Assembly: GCF_001011035.1 (NCBI RefSeq)
Contig: NZ_CP011492.1
Span: 2,668,501-2,732,500 of the forward strand
DNA: 64,000 bases
Reading direction: 5' to 3'
Origin: Streptomyces sp. CNQ-509
Lineage (GTDB): Bacteria > Actinomycetota > Actinomycetes > Streptomycetales > Streptomycetaceae
The notes beneath the pieces were generated by a model. The model was not told the origin of the DNA and ran no database searches. It saw only the letters and a list, made by a program, of their open reading frames with translations. Position numbers and translations under genes: made by a program. Numbering within the stretch: position 1 is the first letter of the stretch; each line of letters begins with the position of its first letter. Shown one piece after another: positions 55,141-64,000 of this stretch.

Positions 55141-55863
55141 TCAAGGGAGCGGACACGCGCGACCGGCTTCGAACGCGTCGCGCGGCGCGGCCACGACGGC
55201 CGCCGCCAGCCCGCCACGGCAGCCTGCCGCGCGCACGGCCCGCGCCGCCTCCGCGAGGGACGCTCCCGTCGTCAGCACGTCGTCGACGAGCACCACCCGG
55301 CACCCGGGCGCGCGCAACCGCAGCGCACCACAGCGCACCACCTCCAGCGCCCCCGAGACGTTCCGCTGCCGCGCCACCGCGCTCAGCCCCGCCTGATCGG
55401 CCACCGCCCGCCGCTGCCGCAGCACCGGCAGCAGCTCCGCCCGTATCCCGCCCCGCCGCAGCCGCTCCGCCGCCACGAGCGCGAGCCGCCGCACCGGATC
55501 GTGCCCCCGCCGCACCACGGCTCCCCGCGCCGACGGCACCGGCACGAGCACCACCCGCTCACCGCCGTGCCCGCACACCCGCACCCCCGCCGCCAGGGCC
55601 GTGCCCAGCGGGCGGGCCAGGCGCAGCGCGCCCCGCTCCTTGTGGGCCAGCAGCGCGGACCTCGCCGCGCCCGCATACGCCACCGCCGCATACACCGCAG
55701 GCAGGCCCCGCGGCCGGGGCCGCGGCACCACGCGCCGCACCGCCCCCGCCGTGAGCTCCGCCGCGCACCCCGCGCACAGCAACCCCGCGCCCCGGCCCGC
55801 CCCGCATCCCGCGCAGCCGGCCGGCAGCATCAACCCCGCCAGTTCTCGCCCTGTCCCCCGCAT
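55141..55863 (-). CDS. ComF family phosphoribosyltransferase-fold protein
   Basis: A 240-residue ComF/GntX protein. An N-terminal zinc-finger-like segment (CAGCGAGRGAGLLCAGC) is followed by the phosphoribosyltransferase fold with the PRPP loop VVLVDDVLTTGASL near residue 200, and SALLAHKERGALRLARPLG earlier. In competent bacteria ComF aids DNA uptake; in streptomycetes the role is unknown. ATG 55863 was chosen as the start nearest the zinc finger. It lies 92 bases after lpqB on the same strand, the usual actinobacterial order mtrA-mtrB-lpqB-comF-hpf. Confidence 0.9.
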   Translation of the reverse strand: MRGTGRELAGLMLPAGCAGCGAGRGAGLLCAGCAAELTAGAVRRVVPRPRPRGLPAVYAAVAYAGAARSALLAHKERGALRLARPLGTALAAGVRVCGHGGERVVLVPVPSARGAVVRRGHDPVRRLALVAAERLRRGGIRAELLPVLRQRRAVADQAGLSAVARQRNVSGALEVVRCGALRLRAPGCRVVLVDDVLTTGASLAEAARAVRAAGCRGGLAAAVVAAPRDAFEAGRACPLP

Positions 55864-55955
55864 GCGTCCACACTGCCCGCCGCCGCCGACACCCCGCGAC
55901 CCCTGTGGACAACCGCCCCGGCTGTGGACAACCCGGCGGCGGAACCCGCGCCCGC

Positions 55956-57860
55956 CTACCCCGGATAGACCGGCGCCGTGCCCCCCTCGCCGCCCGGCAC
56001 CGCCTTCCAGTACGCGTTCTGCGGCAGCCGCACGATCCCGTCCTCCACCGCCGCCACCAGCGGCTTCGTACCGTCCTCCGCCGCGGCCACCGACGTCACC
56101 CCGGTCAGCCCCTGCCCCAGCTCCGCCGCCGGCGGCACCGACCCGTCCGTCGACACCAGCCGCATCTGCTGCACGCCCTCGCTCTCCCGCCCCACGACGA
56201 GCAGCCGGCTCTCGCCCGCCCAGGACACGGCCCGCACCTCCTCCAGCGCCCCCGTGTCGCGCAACTGCGCCACCACCGGCACGCCGTCCTTCACCGACAC
56301 CGCCCCCAGCACCAGCCGGCTCTCCGACCCCTCGCTGACGACCAGCGCGATCCGCGCCCCCTCCGCCGACATCCGCAGCGCCTCGATCCGCCCTTCGAGA
56401 CCCGTGACGTCGATACGCACCGGATCCGCGGCCCCGCCCGCCATCCAGTACAGCCGCGACTCCCCGCCGACCCGGTCGGCCACCCACAGGTCGCCCAGCC
56501 CGTCCCAGCTCGCCGCCGTCAGCCCGTCGCCCCGCTCGGCCTGCGCCTCGGTGGCACCGCTGGTCAGCAGCGGCTCCCCCAGCGCCGAGGACTCGTCCAG
56601 CGACGACACGTACAGCGCGCGCCCCGTGGCCGTCACACCGGCCGCCTTCTTCTCCGAACGCGCCACCGCCGCCGAACCGATCGCCGGCTTGCCGTCGCCG
56701 AGCGGGCTGATCACCGTCGCCGGCCCGGCCTCACCCGCGTCCGGCCCCGACGAGGTCCGCACCAGCCGGTTCTTGGCGTCGATGAAGTACAGCGAGGACG
56801 GATGCCGCGCCAGCCGGTCCGGCGCATACCGCTCGCCCGCCGTCGCGCTCAGGTCGCACAGCTTGGTGTCCCTGGCCGTCAGCAGCTCCACATTGTCGAC
56901 GCGCACGCCCTCCTGGCTCTCCGCGGTGTGCAGCACCTGCGCCGCCATCCGCTCGCACGTGTGCAGCCCCGGCGTCGTCTCCAGCGCGAGCCGCACCCGC
57001 AGCGTGCCCTCCTCGTCGACCGCCAGCCGCTGGTTCCTCGCCAGCGTGGTGCGCTCCGGGAACGTCGTCTCCGTCACCGAGCCGATCAGCCCGCCCGGCC
57101 CGTCGAGCAGCGTGCGCACCGCGTCCGTCACGGGGTCGATCCGCCGCCGTACGTAGACGGGGTCGGCCACCAGCGTGTCCCTGCTGCGTGCCGTGAAGTG
57201 GTACGTCGACGCCGACTGGAAGGTGCGCTCGAAGTCCGCCCGGCTGATCACCAGCCCCCGTGGCGGATCCACGATCCGCCACTGCCCGGACTTGCCCTCC
57301 TTCGACAGCTCGATGTTCAGGTTGTACACCCGCTCATCCGGCGTGTACGTGCCCGCGTCGTTGAGCCACGCGACCTTGTCGCCGCTCAGTTGGACGACCG
57401 CCGTGGTCATCCTGTCGCCGTTCACGGGCTTCGGCCCGGGCGTCGGCTGCTCCGACACCCTGGGCGCCTCGGCCAGCACCGTCGTCTCGCCCGGAGTCCA
57501 GGTCCGCGCCTTCTTCGTCAGATACGCCTTGGCGACGGTGGCGTAGTCGTCGCTGCGCAGGGCCTCCAGGAAGTCGGACACGATGCGCTGGGGGCTGGCA
57601 CCGGGCTCCGGCCGCTCCGCGTACGTACGCGCGCGTGGATCCTCGCGCTGCTCCGACAGCGGCACCTGGTGCACGCCCCCGCTGTCCGGCATCGACGCGC
57701 AGCCGGCGAGGAGCAGGGAGCCGCCGAGCAGCGCGACGGTGGCGTAGCGGCGCGTACGGGCCGGCAGCCGGCGCCGGTACGCGCCCGCGGCACGGGCCGC
57801 CGTCCGGCGCCCCCGGCCGCGCACCGCCAAGGCCCCTCCCGTACGCCTAGACGCGACCAC
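55956..57860 (-). CDS. lpqB: Lipoprotein LpqB (MtrAB accessory, GerMN domain)
   Basis: A 634-residue lipoprotein. A long basic N-terminus precedes the signal helix and lipobox LLLAGC (cysteine about residue 52). A GerMN domain lies in the middle (VTDAVRTLLDGPGGLIGS), and a beta-propeller-like C-terminal half follows (GLGDLWVADRVGGESRLYWM, RIEALRMSAEGARIALVVSE). LpqB contacts the MtrB sensor and tunes MtrA phosphorylation. GTG 57860 was chosen because GAGGGGGAG lies upstream and it overlaps mtrB by only 14 bases, indicating coupled translation. Confidence 0.93.
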   Translation of the reverse strand: MVASRRTGGALAVRGRGRRTAARAAGAYRRRLPARTRRYATVALLGGSLLLAGCASMPDSGGVHQVPLSEQREDPRARTYAERPEPGASPQRIVSDFLEALRSDDYATVAKAYLTKKARTWTPGETTVLAEAPRVSEQPTPGPKPVNGDRMTTAVVQLSGDKVAWLNDAGTYTPDERVYNLNIELSKEGKSGQWRIVDPPRGLVISRADFERTFQSASTYHFTARSRDTLVADPVYVRRRIDPVTDAVRTLLDGPGGLIGSVTETTFPERTTLARNQRLAVDEEGTLRVRLALETTPGLHTCERMAAQVLHTAESQEGVRVDNVELLTARDTKLCDLSATAGERYAPDRLARHPSSLYFIDAKNRLVRTSSGPDAGEAGPATVISPLGDGKPAIGSAAVARSEKKAAGVTATGRALYVSSLDESSALGEPLLTSGATEAQAERGDGLTAASWDGLGDLWVADRVGGESRLYWMAGGAADPVRIDVTGLEGRIEALRMSAEGARIALVVSEGSESRLVLGAVSVKDGVPVVAQLRDTGALEEVRAVSWAGESRLLVVGRESEGVQQMRLVSTDGSVPPAAELGQGLTGVTSVAAAEDGTKPLVAAVEDGIVRLPQNAYWKAVPGGEGGTAPVYPG

Positions 57861-59874
57861 CGCGCTCCCCCTCGCCGCCGACCTCACTAGGGACCTCACC
57901 GCCGTCTGCGCCTCCCTCAGGGGCGCCCTCAGAGCTGTTCTCGGACCCATCCTCGCCCCGGGCGGCCGGTGCCTCGTCGGCCGCCCCCGCGTAGCCGCTC
58001 ACCCGCCGCCCGCTGCCCGGCAGCGCCGTCGGGTCCGCCTCCGCCCGCGCCGCGGGCCGCGGCGCCGCCGCCCGCGCGGCGGCGGCCGTCCCCCGCCCGC
58101 CCTGCGCCGGTACGGTCCCCAGCAGCTCACCGCCCGCGGACCCGCCGACCTTCGTCACGCTCACCGCGCCCGGCTCCTGCGCCTTCCGCGCCGCCCGCCG
58201 CGCCCGCGAGTCCTCCGGCTCCAGGGACACCGGCGAGCCGTGCAGCGGCTCCCCGCCCGTCCGCGGCAGCGTGAGCCGGAACTGCGACCCGCCGCCCGGC
58301 TCACCCCACGCCTGCAGCCAGCCGCCGTGCAGCCGGGCGTCCTCCAGCGAGATCGACAGCCCGAGCCCGGTCCCGCCCGTGGTGCGGGCACGGGCCGGAT
58401 CGGCGCGCCAGAAGCGGTTGAACACCCGCGTCGCCTCGCCGGGCTTCAGCCCCACGCCGTAGTCGCGCACCGCCACCGCGACCGCGCTCTCCGAGGCCCC
58501 AAGACGTACGACGACATCGCGGCCCTCGCCGTGCTCCACGGCGTTGACGACCAGATTGCGCAGCACCCGCTCCACGCGCCGCGCGTCGACCTCCGCGATC
58601 ACCGGCCGCTCGTCGCCCTTGACGAGCAGCCGCCCGCCCTTGGCGTCCGCCAGCATCTGCGCCCCGCCCACGACGCGCCGCACGATCTCCCGCAGGTCGA
58701 CGGGCTCGGCGTCCAGCGCTGCGGCGCCCGCGTCGAAGCGGCTGATCTCCAGCAGATCGGAGAGGAGCGACTCGAACCTGTCCAACTGATCAAGCAGCAG
58801 CTCCGCGGAGCGCGAGGTCACCGGATCGAAGTCCTCGCGCGCCTCATGGATGACGTCCGCGGCCATTCGCACCGTCGTGAGCGGGGTGCGCAGCTCGTGC
58901 GAGACGTCGGAGACGAAGCGGCGCTGCATCCGCGACAGCTCTTCGAGCTGCTGGATCTTCACCTGGAGGTTCTGCGCCATCTTGTTGAACGACTGGCCGA
59001 GCCGCGCGATGTCGTCCTCGCCGCTGACCTTCATCCGCTCCTGGAGCCGCCCCGCCGCCAGCCGCTCGGCGATGCCGGCGGCCATCCGCACGGGCGTGAC
59101 CACCTGCCGTACGACGAGCCAGGCGATGGCCCCGAGCAGCACCACGACGAACACACCGGCCGTCGCGAGCGTCCCCTTCACCAGGCTCAGCGTCTTCTCC
59201 TCCTGGGTGAAGGGGAAGACGAAGTAGAGCTGGTACGGGTTGTTGTTCGGGTCGTTCAGCCGCTTGCCGATGATCAGCGAGGGCTCGCTCTCGGCCGAGC
59301 CGCGCTTCCAGACGCGCGCGTACTGCTCGTAGATCCCGGACCCGCCGCCACGGTCGACCTTCTCGCGCAGATCGGCCGGGATGCTGTCCACCGACGTGTC
59401 GTCCGAGACGAGCGAGCCGCGCGGATTGTCGGACGAACCGGTGGCCTCGTTGTTCACACTGGAACTCATCACGAGGACGGACACCACGCCCTGCCCGCTG
59501 CCCATGAGCTGCTCCACCAGGGCGGCCCGCCACTCCGCGGAGTTCACGGGCGCCGTGGCCTCGCTGCCGCTGCCGGGCTCCTCCGACGCGCCCCGTATCT
59601 CCGCCTGCGCGAAGCCGCTCTGCGCCTGCCCGTGCGCGGCACCGAGCTTCGCCTCCAGCAGGCCGTTGCGGACCTGCCCGATGACGACGATGCCGAGCAG
59701 CACGACGACGCCCAGCGACATCAGCAGGGTGGTCGCGACCACCCGCAACTGGATGTTCCGCCGGTACAGCTTCGTCGCGATGTGCAACGGGCGGCGCACC
59801 CAGCGCACGCACAACCGGACGAACGGCTGCACCGGCCCACCGGGCACGCCTTCCCGCGGCAGCACGCGGAACAC
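57847..59874 (-). CDS. mtrB: Two-component sensor histidine kinase MtrB
   Basis: A 675-residue membrane kinase. TM1 (LRVVATTLLMSLGVVVLLGI, about 43-62) and TM2 (about 239-260) flank an extracellular sensor domain of about 175 residues. HAMP, then the H-box FVSDVSHELRTPLTTVRMAA, N-box LRNLVVNAVEHGEG, and G-boxes DYGVGLKPGEA and GGTGLGLSI complete the catalytic core. The Ala/Gly/Glu-rich C-terminal tail of about 130 residues is long. The start is GTG 59874, one base after the mtrA stop. It phosphorylates MtrA in controlling cell-wall and developmental genes. Confidence 0.96.
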   Translation of the reverse strand: MFRVLPREGVPGGPVQPFVRLCVRWVRRPLHIATKLYRRNIQLRVVATTLLMSLGVVVLLGIVVIGQVRNGLLEAKLGAAHGQAQSGFAQAEIRGASEEPGSGSEATAPVNSAEWRAALVEQLMGSGQGVVSVLVMSSSVNNEATGSSDNPRGSLVSDDTSVDSIPADLREKVDRGGGSGIYEQYARVWKRGSAESEPSLIIGKRLNDPNNNPYQLYFVFPFTQEEKTLSLVKGTLATAGVFVVVLLGAIAWLVVRQVVTPVRMAAGIAERLAAGRLQERMKVSGEDDIARLGQSFNKMAQNLQVKIQQLEELSRMQRRFVSDVSHELRTPLTTVRMAADVIHEAREDFDPVTSRSAELLLDQLDRFESLLSDLLEISRFDAGAAALDAEPVDLREIVRRVVGGAQMLADAKGGRLLVKGDERPVIAEVDARRVERVLRNLVVNAVEHGEGRDVVVRLGASESAVAVAVRDYGVGLKPGEATRVFNRFWRADPARARTTGGTGLGLSISLEDARLHGGWLQAWGEPGGGSQFRLTLPRTGGEPLHGSPVSLEPEDSRARRAARKAQEPGAVSVTKVGGSAGGELLGTVPAQGGRGTAAAARAAAPRPAARAEADPTALPGSGRRVSGYAGAADEAPAARGEDGSENSSEGAPEGGADGGEVPSEVGGEGERGGRV

Positions 59875-59875
59875 G

Positions 59876-60553
59876 TCAGCTCGGTCCCGCCTTGTAGCCG
59901 ACGCCGCGGACGGTCACCACGATCTCCGGCTTCTCCGGGTCCTTCTCCACCTTCGAGCGCAGCCGCTGCACGTGGACGTTCACGAGGCGCGTGTCGGCGG
60001 CGTGCCGATAGCCCCAGACCTGCTCCAGCAGCACCTCGCGTGTGAAGACCTGCCACGGCTTGCGTGCCAGCGCCACCAGCAGGTCGAATTCCAGCGGCGT
60101 CAGCGCGATCGGCTCCCCGCCGCGCTTCACCGAATGCCCGGCGACGTCGATCACGAGATCGCCGATCGCCAACTGCTCCGGCACCGGCTCCTCCGACCGG
60201 CGCAGCCGGGCCCGGATACGGGCCACCAGCTCCTTGGGCTTGAACGGCTTGACGATGTAGTCGTCGGCCCCGGATTCCAGGCCCACGACAACGTCCACGG
60301 TGTCGCTCTTCGCCGTCAGCATGACGATCGGCACACCAGACTCCGCCCTGATCAGGCGGCAGACCTCGATACCGTCCCGGCCGGGCAGCATGAGGTCAAG
60401 AAGCACCAGGTCGGGCTTCGACTCGCGAAACGCGGCAAGAGCCCTGTCACCGTCCGAGACAAATGACGGCTCGAAGCCTTCCCCGCGCAGCACGATGCCG
60501 AGCATCTCGGCCAGTGCGGTGTCGTCGTCGACGACGAGAACGCGTCCCTTCAT
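59876..60553 (-). CDS. mtrA: Response regulator MtrA (OmpR family)
   Basis: A 225-residue essential-type regulator. The receiver has VLVVDDDTALAEML, the phospho-acceptor in VLLDLMLPGRDG and the lysine in DYIVKPFKPKELVA. The winged-helix output domain reads LTPLEFDLLVALARKPWQVF and RLVNVHVQRLRSKVE. The sequence is almost what I remember for Streptomyces MtrA. ATG 60553 (MKGRVLVVDDD) was chosen over the upstream ATG at 60577, which adds a non-conserved MCKWDDVV. It forms a tight operon with mtrB and lpqB. Confidence 0.97.
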   Translation of the reverse strand: MKGRVLVVDDDTALAEMLGIVLRGEGFEPSFVSDGDRALAAFRESKPDLVLLDLMLPGRDGIEVCRLIRAESGVPIVMLTAKSDTVDVVVGLESGADDYIVKPFKPKELVARIRARLRRSEEPVPEQLAIGDLVIDVAGHSVKRGGEPIALTPLEFDLLVALARKPWQVFTREVLLEQVWGYRHAADTRLVNVHVQRLRSKVEKDPEKPEIVVTVRGVGYKAGPS

Positions 60554-60657
60554 GACGACATCATCCCATTTACACATCCCATACAGAGAATCCCGTGTCC
60601 CAGGTCACGCCCCGGCCACCGCCGGACCGCACCTCTTCCCCTGAAAATCACCCACGG

Positions 60658-61761
60658 TCAACGCACAACCAGCTCCGCGAGCGAATCCCCCGTCACCGGC
60701 GCGGCCACCCCACGCTCCGTGACCACAGCGGTCACCAGCTCCGGCGGGGTGACGTCGAACGCCGGGTTGTACGCCTGCGTACCCGCAGGTGCGACCGCGT
60801 AGGTCACCGCGGCCTGCCCCGGACCCGGCCCGGCGGCGTACGGCACGGAGAACTCCGTGACCTCGCCCCCGGCCCGCTGCTCCACCTCGATGGCCGAGCC
60901 TTCCGGCGTACTGAAGTCCACCGTCGTCGTCGGCGCGACGACGAGGAACGGAACCCGATGGTAGCGGGCGAGCACCGCCAGCGGATACGTCCCGACCTTG
61001 TTGGCCACCGACCCGTCCGCCGCGATCCGGTCCGCGCCCAGGATCACCGCGTCCACCTGCCCGTCCGCGAAGAGCGAGCCGGCGGCGTTGTCCGTCAGCA
61101 GCGTGTACGGCATCCCTGCCCGTTCCGCCTCGTACGCGGTCAGCCGCGCCCCCTGGAGCAGGGGCCGGGTCTCGTCCACCCACAGCCGCCGCAGCTCCCC
61201 GGACCGGTGCGCCGCGAGCACCACCGCCAGGGCCGTACCCCCGCCACCGGACACCAGCGCACCGGTGTTGCAGTGCGTGAGCACGCGATAACCGCCCTGG
61301 GGCACCAGCTCGCCGAGCAGCCGCAGCCCGTGCTCGGCCATCCGCGCACTGGCCCGCGCATCATCGGCATGCAGCCGCCGCGCCTCGTCAAGCGCGGCCC
61401 CGGCCGCCCCGGCACCACCGTCCCCGGCCTCCAGGGCGGCGCGAAGGGCGTCCTGCGCCTTCCGTACGCCGTACGCCAGGTTCACGGCGGTAGGCCGCGC
61501 CCCGGCCAGCAGCGCGGCGGCCTGGTCGACGTCATCGCCCCGCGCAGCCGCCAACGCAACGCCGTACGCGCCGGCAATACCCAGCAGGGGGGCACCCCGC
61601 ACGGCAAGCGTCTGAATCGCCCGCACCAACGCCGGCACGTCGGCACAGACCAACTCCACCTCGTCGGCGGGCAGTCGCGTCTGATCCAGCAGGACGACGG
61701 CGGGGCCGTCCCCGCCGTCCGACGGCTCTTCCCAACGAAGCGCGGCTATCTCCTCGGCCAT
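60658..61761 (-). CDS. mtnA: Methylthioribose-1-phosphate isomerase
   Basis: A 367-residue isomerase of the methionine salvage pathway (aldose to ketose of 5-methylthioribose-1-phosphate). The eIF2B-like fold carries the catalytic cysteine in VLTHCNTGALVSGG and the aspartate in VDAVILGADRIAADGS, followed by NKVGTYPLAVLARYHRVPF. The N-terminal LLDQTRLPADEVEL and VRGAPLLGIAGAYG are also diagnostic. ATG 61761 excludes an upstream extension that reads into the rRNA terminator. It lies between the rRNA operon and mtrA, 104 bases before mtrA. Confidence 0.95.
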   Translation of the reverse strand: MAEEIAALRWEEPSDGGDGPAVVLLDQTRLPADEVELVCADVPALVRAIQTLAVRGAPLLGIAGAYGVALAAARGDDVDQAAALLAGARPTAVNLAYGVRKAQDALRAALEAGDGGAGAAGAALDEARRLHADDARASARMAEHGLRLLGELVPQGGYRVLTHCNTGALVSGGGGTALAVVLAAHRSGELRRLWVDETRPLLQGARLTAYEAERAGMPYTLLTDNAAGSLFADGQVDAVILGADRIAADGSVANKVGTYPLAVLARYHRVPFLVVAPTTTVDFSTPEGSAIEVEQRAGGEVTEFSVPYAAGPGPGQAAVTYAVAPAGTQAYNPAFDVTPPELVTAVVTERGVAAPVTGDSLAELVVR

Positions 61762-61792
61762 TGTCCCAGTCTGCAAGGACCCCGGAAATGAC

Positions 61793-61822
61793 TCAACCCC
61801 TGGGCGGCAGCCCAGGGGTTGA
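61793..61822. terminator. rRNA operon terminator
   Basis: A perfect 13-bp stem (61793-61805 with 61810-61822, core CAACCCCTGGGC) with a GGCA loop lies a dozen bases past the 5S 3' end and separates the rRNA operon from mtnA. Confidence 0.85.
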
Positions 61823-61834
61823 ATCCAAGAATTG

Positions 61835-61952
61835 TTCGGCGGTGACCTACTCTCCCACACGGTCCCCCATGCAGTACCATCGGCGCGGTCGGGCTTAGCT
61901 TCCGGGTTCGGAATGAGACCGGGCGTTTCCCCAACGCTATGACCACCGAAAC
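61835..61952 (-). rRNA. rrf: 5S ribosomal RNA
   Basis: The minus strand reads GTTTCGGTGGTCATAGCG at the 5' end and carries the conserved TTCCGAACCCGGAAGCTAAG, GATGGTACTGCATGGGGGAC and GGGAGAGTAGGTCACCGCC. Length is about 118 nt. The ends are approximate to a few bases. It is the last gene of the rRNA operon. Confidence 0.95.
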
Positions 61953-62048
61953 ACTATGAAACTATCCCCCACACCCCGTACCAGACCGGTACAGATCGTG
62001 TGGGCGGGTTGTTGTTTCAGAACCCGCACAGTGGACGCAAGCAGCTAT
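61953..62048 (-). other. 23S-5S spacer of the rRNA operon
   Basis: A spacer of about 96 bases without a tRNA. It contains a 7-bp hairpin (GCGGGTT at 62004-62010 with AACCCGC at 62021-62027), a plausible RNase processing structure. Confidence 0.7.

Positions 62049-64000
<1,952 letters not shown>

Overview
The window is about 75% GC chromosomal DNA from a streptomycete-type actinomycete. The evidence is the mtrA-mtrB-lpqB block with comF and long-form hpf, two tandem Hanks kinases beside a large FHA/FtsK-like ATPase, a 1665-residue NAD-glutamate dehydrogenase, Actinobacteria-type prfB-ftsEX-S41-smpB-ssrA synteny, an LAXTG sorting signal, frequent GTG starts and an rRNA operon. No phage, plasmid, IS or CRISPR sequence was recognised. 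The AT-richer right end is conserved rRNA, not transferred DNA.

Layout: (1) 0-8.5 kb is accessory: a MerR/quinone oxidoreductase pair, two MFS exporters, a BtrH_N-like protein, YciI and Crp-family genes, a SpoIIE-type phosphatase and a cupin-like protein. (2) 8.5-15.3 kb is translation rescue and division: ssrA, smpB, an S41 protease, ftsX, ftsE, a repeat-rich LAXTG surface protein and prfB. (3) 15.3-23.5 kb holds pkaB-like and pkaA-like kinases divergent from an FHA/FtsK-like protein. (4) 24.0-27.7 kb is a sugar ABC importer (binding protein and two permeases) without its ATPase. (5) 27.8-39.7 kb is a surface-glycan locus made of two convergent four-gene operons. One encodes GT2/TagF-like, Stealth, FkbM and flippase-like proteins. 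The other encodes Stealth, an unknown protein, a degenerate Stealth and GT4. (6) 39.7-54.8 kb holds gdh, a HAD hydrolase, DUF6912-like and Rv3235-like genes, secA, twin GNATs, a YcaQ/AlkZ-like protein, a NarL-type regulator and hpf. (7) 55.1-61.8 kb holds comF, lpqB, mtrB, mtrA and mtnA. (8) 61.8-64.0 kb holds 5S and the 3' part of 23S rRNA, on the minus strand.

The glycan locus is the most unusual part. Most of its gene junctions are 4-base ATGA/GTGA overlaps. It carries three Stealth (sugar-phosphate transferase) relatives, of which only one has all conserved regions. It also has a GT2 protein whose C-terminal CDP-glycerol-transferase-like half seems to have lost its catalytic core, an unknown protein between two Stealth genes, in-frame tandem repeats, and a 72-base near-perfect hairpin inside one Stealth gene. 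Together these suggest a rapidly evolving phosphoglycan system of the cell surface.

Other points are a shortened tmRNA tag (ANTKRDSFALAA), an SPY instead of SPF anticodon-mimic motif in RF2, an extra domain inside an ABC permease, MerR-type 19-base-spacer promoters that appear leaderless, and RNA hairpins just upstream of, or containing, the Shine-Dalgarno sites of the sugar transporter operon and hpf.
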